Shown here: piece after piece, positions 57,821 through 64,000 of the stretch
Layout: each line of letters starts with the position of its first letter
Position numbering within the stretch: the first letter of the stretch is position 1
Assembly: GCF_003231275.1 (NCBI RefSeq)
Contig: NZ_QKVL01000010.1
Span: forward strand, 62,001-126,000
Reading direction: 5' to 3'
From: Pseudomonas huaxiensis
GTDB taxonomy: Bacteria > Pseudomonadota > Gammaproteobacteria > Pseudomonadales > Pseudomonadaceae
Length of the DNA: 64,000 nt
The notes under the pieces: model-generated
Told to the model about the DNA's origin: nothing
Databases searched by the model: none
What the model saw: only the letters and a program-made list of their open reading frames with translations
Program-made: the position numbers and the translations under genes

Positions 57821-59486
57821 CGCCGGCCTCCAGCAGAATGCGGCCGCTGGAGCAGGGCGCGCCGTCGTTGCTGTAGGCGAAGTAGAGCTTGCCGCGCTCG
57901 GCGTCGAAACGCAGGGTCAGCAGCAGGCGATCGCCGGGGCGCACCAGTTGCTGGAACTTCAGCACTTCCATTCCGGCGAAGCGCCGTGGCCGGTCCAGCA
58001 GCGCCTGGCCGAGGGCGATGGCCCAGTCGACCTGGACCACGCCGGGCAGCACCGGGGTCTTCGGGAAATGGCCGTTGAAGTACACGAGGTCGCCGGAGAT
58101 CGCCAGGTGCAGGTGAGTTTCCTCGCCGTGCTGCTCTTGCGACAGCACGTCTGGCCCGTGTGGCCGCGGCGCCTGCAACAGTGCATCGACCGTAGCCTGG
58201 GGCAGCTTGCCCTGGGCGGTGTAGGGCAGTTGTCGCAGCAGCCGCCAGCGCCGCGGCAGGGCCAGGGCTTCGCAGTGCGGGACGAGGTGCGCACGCAGGG
58301 TTTCGGTGACGGCGCGTCGGCCCTGGTTGCGCAGGGCGTGCAGGCCGGCGGCGCTGAGTTGCACCAGCGCGCCGAGGAAGGCCCGGCGTTCCTGGATCAT
58401 CCCCAGGCGGGTGTCGTCGACCCACGGGTGTTCCAGCAGCGCCTGTTCCAGGGTCGGCAGGGCGATGCGTTTTTCTTCCAGCTTGACGATGCGGTCCAGC
58501 CGGCCGATCAGGCGGAAGCGCCCGTGCTCGTCGAACGACACCGCGTCGGCACTCTGTTCCACATGGCCTTCGGGCAGGTAGGGCGACTCGATGCGCAGCG
58601 CGCCTTCGTCGCTCTGGCTCAGATGGATCCCGGCGAACGGCTGCCACAGGCTGTCGTCCTGGCGCCAGGCGATGCCACCGGTTTCCGAGCTGCCGAGGAT
58701 TTCCGTCGGCCGTTGTCCGAGGCGCTCTTGCAGGACTTGCGCGGCGTCGGCCGAGAGTTCGCCGCCGCTGGAAAACACCCGGCGCACCGGGCTCAGGGCC
58801 GGCCAGTCGAGGTTGTCGCCCATGCGCTTGAGCAGCGCCGGGCTGGCGACCCAGGCGAACGCCGGGTGCTCGCGGCTGGCGCGCTGCAGGTCTTCGGGGA
58901 ACGGCAGTTGCCGGCGCACGAACGGGCGACCGGCGCACAGCGGCCAGAGCACCCGGAACAGCAAGCCGTAGATGTGCTGAGTGGCGACGCTGCCGATGAT
59001 GCAGGCCGGACCGAGGTCGGTGCCCCACAGGTCTTCCAGCACCCGCACTTCGGCGGCCAGTTGGCGCAGTTGTTTGTCGATGCGCTTGGGCTCGCCACTG
59101 GAACCGGAGGTGCACAGGCTGACGCGGCACTCGCGCAGGTCCAGTTCGGCCGCCGCCAGCGGGGCGTCGAACAGGGCTTCGGGGCTGTGGTCCTGCTCGC
59201 TTATCCACAGGTCGACCTGATCGGCCCAGCGCTGGCGGGTCTGCGCTTGCAGGTCCGCCGGCAGCAAGACCTGGACCCCGGCGCGCCAGGCGCCGAGCAA
59301 TGCCACGGCGAGTTGCGCGGCGTCTTCAAGGTACACGGCGACCCGGCGGATGCCCCGGCGTTGCAGGCCAGCGGCCAGTTGCAGGGCGTGTCCGGTCAGG
59401 TCGGCGTGATCCAGCGCCGGGGCGAAGGTGACTGGCCGCACGGCATCGGCCGGCAGCAGCAGTCGCTCAAGGTTTATCCATTTCAT
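57813..59486 (-). CDS. apeH: AMP-forming acyl ligase fused to a FabZ-like dehydratase (ApeH-ApeI-like)
   Basis: Two-domain protein of 557 aa from the ATG at 59486, which overlaps the preceding stop in ATGA. Residues 1 to about 440 are an adenylating ligase with the P-loop [13 protein letters not shown] and the [11 protein letters not shown] motif, presumed to load the aryl starter onto ACP. Residues about 458-557 are a hotdog dehydratase with [19 protein letters not shown], catalytic His about 473. In the described Xenorhabdus system ApeH and ApeI are separate proteins, so this is a fusion. No separate apeI is found. Confidence 0.88.
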   Translation of the reverse strand: MKWINLERLLLPADAVRPVTFAPALDHADLTGHALQLAAGLQRRGIRRVAVYLEDAAQLAVALLGAWRAGVQVLLPADLQAQTRQRWADQVDLWISEQDHSPEALFDAPLAAAELDLRECRVSLCTSGSSGEPKRIDKQLRQLAAEVRVLEDLWGTDLGPACIIGSVATQHIYGLLFRVLWPLCAGRPFVRRQLPFPEDLQRASREHPAFAWVASPALLKRMGDNLDWPALSPVRRVFSSGGELSADAAQVLQERLGQRPTEILGSSETGGIAWRQDDSLWQPFAGIHLSQSDEGALRIESPYLPEGHVEQSADAVSFDEHGRFRLIGRLDRIVKLEEKRIALPTLEQALLEHPWVDDTRLGMIQERRAFLGALVQLSAAGLHALRNQGRRAVTETLRAHLVPHCEALALPRRWRLLRQLPYTAQGKLPQATVDALLQAPRPHGPDVLSQEQHGEETHLHLAISGDLVYFNGHFPKTPVLPGVVQVDWAIALGQALLDRPRRFAGMEVLKFQQLVRPGDRLLLTLRFDAERGKLYFAYSNDGAPCSSGRILLEAGDE

Positions 59487-60028
59487 GAGCGTCCTCGCAC
59501 ACGTTGTCTTATCAGCCATTCAATGGCGAACATCAGGCCCATCAAGCCGTAGGCGATCAGGCCGTTGTACAGGGTCCACCAGCTCAGCGGCGCCCACAGG
59601 GTCAGCGCTGCGGCGACCAGGCCGTTGGCCAGGAAGAAGCCGCTCCAGACCCAGGTCACCCGGCGGGTGTAGCGGATGGCGATGTCTGGAAGCTGCGGGT
59701 CGGTCAGGCGCGCCAGGCGCTCGACGATCGGCGGCCCGAATTTCAGGCTCAGGCCGAACAGCGTCAGCATGAATGCACTGACCAGCACCGGGTACCAGCG
59801 CAGCAGCGCCGGGTCGTCCACCACCGCCAGCAGCACACAGAAACCGATCGCCACCAGGGCCATCCAGCGTCCGCCCTGGTTGTTCGGCTGGGTCAGCGCT
59901 CGCGCCAGCCACAGCCCGCCCAACAGCAGGCCGAACTGCCACGGCGCGAAATGCTCCATGCCGAAATGCACCGCGAACGGATAAAGCAGACCGGCCAGGA
60001 CCAGCCCGAGGCCGATCAGGCGCTTCAT
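59483..60028 (-). CDS. apeG: COG4648-type inner-membrane protein (ApeG-like)
   Basis: The 181 aa have five or six membrane helices and few polar residues; WLARALTQPNNQGGRW and the RYTRRVTWVWSGFFLANG segment are conserved-looking. Function is unknown; members occur in APE and related pigment operons between the ACPs and the ligase, exactly as here. Overlaps the ACP and the ligase gene by 4 nt each. Confidence 0.85.
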   Translation of the reverse strand: MKRLIGLGLVLAGLLYPFAVHFGMEHFAPWQFGLLLGGLWLARALTQPNNQGGRWMALVAIGFCVLLAVVDDPALLRWYPVLVSAFMLTLFGLSLKFGPPIVERLARLTDPQLPDIAIRYTRRVTWVWSGFFLANGLVAAALTLWAPLSWWTLYNGLIAYGLMGLMFAIEWLIRQRVRGRS

Positions 60029-60279
60029 GCTTCCTGGGCGACCAGGCGGTACACGGCCTCGACCACGTCGTTGACGGTACGCACCGCCTTGAACTCGTCG
60101 GCGGCGATTTTCTTGCCGGTCTGGCGCTTGATGTGGTCGATCAGGTCGACGGCGTCGATGCTGTCGATTTCCAGGTCCTGGTACAGGTTGGCGTCCAGGG
60201 TGATGCGCGCGGCGTCCAGTTCGAACAGTTCGACCAGCGCGTCGCGCAGGATGTTGAAGATGTCTTCGCGAGTTTGCAT
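60025..60279 (-). CDS. apeF: Acyl carrier protein 2 (ApeF-like)
   Basis: An 84-aa carrier protein with the phosphopantetheine serine S40 in EIDSIDAVDLIDHI. Four-helix ACP length. It lies 9 bp after the first ACP. The pair is typical of APE clusters, where one ACP is thought to carry the starter or accept a distinct partner set. Confidence 0.94.
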   Translation of the reverse strand: MQTREDIFNILRDALVELFELDAARITLDANLYQDLEIDSIDAVDLIDHIKRQTGKKIAADEFKAVRTVNDVVEAVYRLVAQEA

Positions 60280-60288
60280 GGTGCGGTC

Positions 60289-60558
60289 TCAGGCTGCCTG
60301 TTTGGCGGTGACGAAAGCCGCAAGGCTGGCCACGCTGGTGAAATGGTTGCGGGTGTCTTTGGCGTCGGCGTCGATCTTGATGCCATAGCGCTTCTGGATG
60401 GCCAGGCCCAGTTCCAGGGCGTCGACCGAATCCAGGCCGAGGCCTTCGCCGAACAGCGTCTGGTCGTCGCCGATGTCGTCGGCGCTGATGTCTTCCAGGC
60501 CCAGGGCCTCGATGATCAACAGCTTGATGTCATTGTTCAGTTGCGTTGGTTCGCTCAT
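60289..60558 (-). CDS. apeE: Acyl carrier protein 1 (ApeE-like)
   Basis: An 89-aa carrier protein with the attachment serine S44 in GLDSVDALELG, followed by a Lys-rich IQKRYGIKI helix. It overlaps the acyltransferase gene by 29 nt and is followed closely by the second ACP. In Xenorhabdus the ApeE protein is the chain-bearing ACP. Confidence 0.94.
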   Translation of the reverse strand: MSEPTQLNNDIKLLIIEALGLEDISADDIGDDQTLFGEGLGLDSVDALELGLAIQKRYGIKIDADAKDTRNHFTSVASLAAFVTAKQAA

Positions 60559-61345
60559 CTTCGGCGAGCTCCTTGATGAAGTACTGGTGCAGATGGTCGT
60601 TGAGTTTGCGCGAGGCCTGGGGTGCCGGGCCTTGGCTGGCGAAATCCTGGATGGTGATGTCGGCGCCGACGTGCAGGCTGAAATGCACCCGGCGCGGCGG
60701 TATCCGGTACCAGGGCTCGGCCTTGGTCAGGGTGCTGGGGTTGACCCGGATGGTGACCGGGGTAATGAATTGCGCTCCGCGCAGGGCGATGGCCGCCGCG
60801 CCGCGGTGGAAGGCCGGGGCCTGGCCGGGCACGGTGCGGGTGCCTTCGGGGAAGATGATCAGTGTCTGGCCGCTTTGCAGGGCGCCGACCGCGGCGTCGA
60901 GCATGTCCATGCTGCCGTCGTTGCTGATGTACTGCGCCGAGGTCACCGGGCCGCGCGTGCACGGGTTGCGGAACAGGCTCTGCTTGACCACGCAGTTGGC
61001 CTGGCGCACCAGGCCGATCAGGAACACCACGTCGATCAGCGACGGGTGGTTGGCGATGATCATCTGGCCGGGGCGCCCGAGTTTTTCCGCACCGCTGACT
61101 TCATAGGTGAGCACGCCGCAGGCGGCCATGAACCGGATGAACCGCCAGAACAGCCAACTGATGGTGTGGCGGGCGCGTTGCCGGTGGCGGGCGCTGTCAC
61201 CGGGCAGGCAGGCCAGCAAAGGGAACACCAGCAAGCGCAGGCACAGCCCGCCGAGGCCGAACAGCAGGAAGCTGATGGCCGTGGCGACGAGGCGCCAGAG
61301 ATAAGCGTCCTTCGGACGGCTCAGGCCTTGCGTTGCCAGTTCCAT
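60530..61345 (-). CDS. apeD: 1-Acyl-glycerol-3-phosphate acyltransferase-like (ApeD-like)
   Basis: The 271-aa LPLAT enzyme has a membrane segment near 22-48, the HX4D motif H100/D105 in ANHPSLIDVV, and the FPEGTRTVPG motif. Predicted to acylate the polyene or join it to its lipid anchor. The start overlaps apeC by 25 nt and the end overlaps apeE by 29 nt. Confidence 0.92.
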   Translation of the reverse strand: MELATQGLSRPKDAYLWRLVATAISFLLFGLGGLCLRLLVFPLLACLPGDSARHRQRARHTISWLFWRFIRFMAACGVLTYEVSGAEKLGRPGQMIIANHPSLIDVVFLIGLVRQANCVVKQSLFRNPCTRGPVTSAQYISNDGSMDMLDAAVGALQSGQTLIIFPEGTRTVPGQAPAFHRGAAAIALRGAQFITPVTIRVNPSTLTKAEPWYRIPPRRVHFSLHVGADITIQDFASQGPAPQASRKLNDHLHQYFIKELAEDERTNATEQ

Positions 61346-62037
61346 GTGCGGCCCTTCAGCGAGTGTTGGAAAGCGGACTGGTCATCGAGCCGGCAGCGTA
61401 GCCAGCTCAAGGCGTGAGGTTCGGTGACGCCGGCGCTGCCCGATGGTGGGGCCAGGGACAGGCTCCAGTCGTCGCCCGGGGTCAGCAGCAGGCCGACGGC
61501 GTAGGCGAACGGCACATCGGTGATCCACGGAAGATAGGCTTCGGGTGGCGTTTCTTCGGCCACGATCAGCAGCACGGCGGGCGCGCCGTCATGCAGCAGA
61601 CCGGCGGCTTCCAGCACGCCCTGCTCGAAACCGTCGTCGGCCGCGGCGATAGCGCTCATCTCGCTGCGTTCGCCGCGCAGGATCGACCACAGGCCGATCA
61701 CGGCGTTGTGCACCGACAGGCTGAACTGAGTGGGCGACAGGGGTTCGCCGTTGGCGAGGTCGCTGAGAATTTCGAAGGTGCGGGGTGTCTCGCCATGGCG
61801 GGAGACGAAGACCAGCGGCAGGTCGTCCAGGCCTTCGGCCAAGGGCCAGCCCACGGCGAACGCCATGCGTGCCAGGCGGCTGAGGCGGCGACGCTGCATG
61901 GCCGGCAGGAACGACACGTCCGGCGTTTGTTCGCCATCATCGGCGATGCTGGCGCCCTGGCTCCATTGCTGCCAGTCGCCCACCGTTTGAAGGCCCGGCG
62001 CCCAAGCGCGCCACTGGCTGATATTGAAATTGATCAC
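61321..62037 (-). CDS. apeC: Beta-ketoacyl synthase chain-length factor (ApeC-like)
   Basis: Non-catalytic partner of a ketosynthase that sets chain length. The GTG at 62037 (reading MINFNISQWRAWAPG) gives 238 aa, matching the pfam13723 N-terminal-only synthase family; the frame is open to an ATG at 62211, but a promoter-like sequence lies inside that stretch. The only cysteine is near the C-terminus (LRCRL), so there is no active-site Cys, as expected for a chain-length factor. First gene of the APE operon. Confidence 0.88.
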   Translation of the reverse strand: MINFNISQWRAWAPGLQTVGDWQQWSQGASIADDGEQTPDVSFLPAMQRRRLSRLARMAFAVGWPLAEGLDDLPLVFVSRHGETPRTFEILSDLANGEPLSPTQFSLSVHNAVIGLWSILRGERSEMSAIAAADDGFEQGVLEAAGLLHDGAPAVLLIVAEETPPEAYLPWITDVPFAYAVGLLLTPGDDWSLSLAPPSGSAGVTEPHALSWLRCRLDDQSAFQHSLKGRTWNWQRKA

Positions 62038-62127
62038 GGTGTTGATTCTCGCCCTGAGGGACTTCCATGCCGAGGGGTGACTCGGAGCAACGGCCAGCAG
62101 GGGCGACACTATCGCCGAGTGCCGCGC

Positions 62128-62156
62128 ATTATCCGGGTGCAGTGGGTTCGTAGCAA
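62128..62156 (-). promoter_or_regulatory. Candidate sigma-70 promoter of the APE operon
   Basis: On the minus strand TTGCTA (62156-62151) and GATAAT (62133-62128) are 17 bp apart; the -10 matches 5 of 6 and the -35 4 of 6 consensus bases. It gives a leader of about 85 nt to the apeC GTG. Confidence 0.55.
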
Positions 62157-62161
62157 ACAAA

Positions 62162-62185
62162 CAGTCAAATAAAATTGCTTGACTG
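62162..62185. promoter_or_regulatory. Inverted repeat, candidate operator upstream of the APE promoter
   Basis: Perfect 7-bp arms CAGTCAA and TTGACTG around a 10-bp AT-rich spacer. It lies 6 bp upstream of the predicted -35, a usual place for an activator site. The cognate regulator is unknown. Confidence 0.45.
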
Positions 62186-62295
62186 GGAGGCTCAGACCCC
62201 AGCTTGCCCATTGTATTTTCTGGCGCGGGCCTTTCCCGACAGGCGGTGGTATCGGGTTGTCGGTCGGCTGCCCCGATTCTTGAGCGTCACAACGC

Positions 62296-62324
62296 TGGTC
62301 AAGTCGGTGACGGACTCACATACT
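62296..62324 (+). promoter_or_regulatory. Weak candidate promoter of the ParA-like gene
   Basis: TGGTCA (62296-62301) and CATACT (62319-62324), 17 bp apart, each matching 4 of 6 consensus bases, about 30 bp before the start codon. Confidence 0.3.
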
Positions 62325-62355
62325 CGGACATTCCCTGATACACGGAGGTCTTTCC

Positions 62356-63129
62356 ATGCGGCGCGTGGTGTTCAATCAGAAAGGTGGCGTGGGCAAGTCC
62401 AGCATCGCCTGCAATCTCGCGGCGGTGAGTGCCAATGAAGGCTATCGGACCCTGCTGATCGACCTGGATGCCCAGGCCAACTCCACCCAGTACCTTACCG
62501 GCCTCACCGGCGAGGACATTCCCATGGGGATTGCCGACTTCTTCAAGCAGACCCTGTCTTCCGGGCCGTTTGCCAAGAAGAACAAGGTCGATATCTACGA
62601 AACGCCGTTCGACAACCTGCACGTGGTTACTGCGACCGCTGAGCTGGCCGACTTGCAGCCCAAGCTCGAGGCCAAGCACAAGATCAACAAGCTGCGTAAG
62701 TTGCTCGATGAACTGGCCGAGGATTACGACCGGATCTACCTGGACACCCCGCCTGCGTTGAACTTCTATGCGGTGTCCGCGCTGATTGCTGCTGATCGTG
62801 TGCTGATTCCTTTCGACTGCGACAGCTTCTCGCGCCAGGCACTGTATGGCCTGTTGGCGGAAATCGAAGAGCTGAAGGAGGACCACAACGAAGACCTGCA
62901 GGTCGAGGGGATAGTGGTCAACCAGTTCCAGTCCCGCGCCAGCCTGCCGCAGCAGATGCTTGAAGAACTGCTGGCTGAAGGTTTGCCGGTGCTGCCGGTG
63001 TACCTCAACAGCTCGGTGAAGATGCGTGAATCACATCAGGCCAATCTGCCGCTGATTCACCTTGAGCCGCGGCATAAGCTGACTCAGCAGTTTGTTGAGT
63101 TGCATTCTCTGCTTGAAGAGAACGCTTGA
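62356..63129 (+). CDS. ParA family ATPase (orphan)
   Basis: A 257-aa deviant-Walker ATPase with KGGVGKSS at 9-16, LLIDLDAQANST as motif A', and YLDTPPALNF as Walker B region. GGAGG lies 7 nt before the start. There is no parB gene beside it, unlike chromosomal parAB near oriC, so it is an orphan member (MinD/ParA-like cargo positioning is the family role). It is divergent from the APE operon and convergent with selO. Confidence 0.9.
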   Translation: MRRVVFNQKGGVGKSSIACNLAAVSANEGYRTLLIDLDAQANSTQYLTGLTGEDIPMGIADFFKQTLSSGPFAKKNKVDIYETPFDNLHVVTATAELADLQPKLEAKHKINKLRKLLDELAEDYDRIYLDTPPALNFYAVSALIAADRVLIPFDCDSFSRQALYGLLAEIEELKEDHNEDLQVEGIVVNQFQSRASLPQQMLEELLAEGLPVLPVYLNSSVKMRESHQANLPLIHLEPRHKLTQQFVELHSLLEENA

Positions 63130-63152
63130 GAGCTGTTTTGTCCGCAAAATCG

Positions 63153-63223
63153 ATCGCGAGCAAGCTCGCTCCTACAGGATTCTGAAATGGTGTGTGACCT
63201 GTAGGAGCGAGCTTGCTCGCGAT
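63153..63223. repeat. REP pair, GTAGGAGCGAGC type, perfect 26-bp inverted repeat
   Basis: ATCGCGAGCAAGCTCGCTCC... (63153-63178) and its exact inverse (63198-63223) around a 19-nt spacer, the commonest fluorescent-pseudomonad REP class. It lies between the convergent ParA and selO genes. Confidence 0.9.
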
Positions 63224-63241
63224 TTGCGGGCCGCCGAAAGT

Positions 63242-64000
<759 letters not shown>

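Larger units (their letters stand above)
43142..62037 (-). other. Aryl polyene (APE) biosynthetic gene cluster, 22-gene operon
   Basis: One unbroken minus-strand run. In transcription order it encodes chain-length factor, acyltransferase, ACP, ACP, COG4648 membrane protein, ligase-dehydratase, glycosyltransferase, LpxL-like acyltransferase, ammonia lyase, thioesterase, LolA-like carrier, MMPL exporter, CPA2 antiporter, halogenase-like flavoprotein, methyltransferase, DUF3261 lipoprotein, ketosynthase, dehydratase, ketoreductase, ketosynthase and two small exported proteins. The core order equals apeC to apeR of described APE clusters. Of 19 junctions from apeC to the second ketosynthase all but one overlap by 1-29 nt. 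APE pathways make yellow polyene carboxylates anchored in the outer membrane that protect against oxidative stress. Confidence 0.92.
62038..62355. promoter_or_regulatory. Divergent APE/ParA intergenic control region
   Basis: A 318-bp stretch without a confident gene. It holds the APE promoter (62128-62156), an inverted repeat (62162-62185) in an AT-rich patch (AAACAAACAG to AAATAAAATTG) and a weak promoter-like pair for the ParA gene. Confidence 0.6.

Noticed and set aside
44077..62037. Ordinary type II fatty-acid synthesis locus
   Set aside because: A chain-length factor without active-site Cys, two ACPs, starter ligase, MMPL exporter, LolA-like and DUF3261 proteins define an aryl-polyene type system; fabD and fabH are absent.
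62038..62211. Longer apeC starting at an ATG at 62211
   Set aside because: The extra 58 residues show no conserved character, contain the promoter and lie beyond the family length; the GTG at 62037 fits better.
63153..63223. CRISPR-like repeat arrays at the REP loci
   Set aside because: Each site is a single inverted pair without regularly spaced direct repeats or cas genes.

Overview
The window is high-GC (roughly 60-65 %), densely coded chromosome of a gammaproteobacterium, almost certainly a Pseudomonas of the fluorescens group. Gene content and order (ftsYEX-rpoH, thiSG-trmB, the yggS-proC-yggT-metXW-rdgB-hemW block, priA-argS, pilMNOPQ-aroK-aroB-damX-gltB-gltD-hemE) are the conserved pseudomonad arrangement, and the GTGGGAGC- and GTAGGAGCG-type REP palindromes between genes are typical of that group. 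No tRNA, rRNA, CRISPR array, insertion sequence or prophage was seen.

Layout. 1-3250: 3' part of ftsY, then ftsE, ftsX and the heat-shock sigma factor rpoH, which has a candidate AlgU/sigma-E promoter. 3268-6291: mtgA (minus), a DUF423 protein, thiS-thiG and trmB. 6393-13052: a long minus-strand run yggS-proC-yggT-metX-metW-DUF4426-rdgB-hemW-DUF3392. 13120-16132: pilT, an NlpC/P60 peptidase, a TM2 protein and an FtsN-like SPOR protein. 16134-20193: argS and priA. 20363-22847: rpmE, a secreted nuclease, maeB. 23136-25568: ponA. 25751-32758: a compact type IV pilus operon (pilM, pilN, a pilO-pilP fusion, a short pilQ), then aroK, aroB and damX. 33123-40759: gltB, gltD, hemE and a small periplasmic BOF protein. 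40862-43135: a divergent MFS transporter/LysR pair.

43142-62037 is the notable accessory region: a single minus-strand run of 22 genes, nearly all translationally coupled by short overlaps, encoding an aryl-polyene (APE) pigment-lipid pathway. It has two ketosynthases, a chain-length factor, a ketoreductase, dehydratases, two acyl carrier proteins, an adenylating starter ligase fused to a dehydratase, a thioesterase, two lipid acyltransferases, a glycosyltransferase, a LolA-like carrier, an MMPL exporter and a DUF3261 lipoprotein. The core follows the order of the described ape clusters (apeC to apeR). Added to it are a histidine/tyrosine ammonia-lyase-type enzyme, a flavin enzyme carrying halogenase-like motifs, a methyltransferase, a CPA2-type cation antiporter and two small exported proteins of unknown role. 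These additions suggest a tailored, possibly halogenated or methylated, outer-membrane aryl polyene. A candidate promoter and an inverted-repeat operator lie upstream of the operon, facing a divergent orphan ParA-like ATPase. The window ends inside selO.

Everything is read from sequence by eye. Family assignments rest on motifs, length and gene order; substrate claims for the APE tailoring enzymes are inference.
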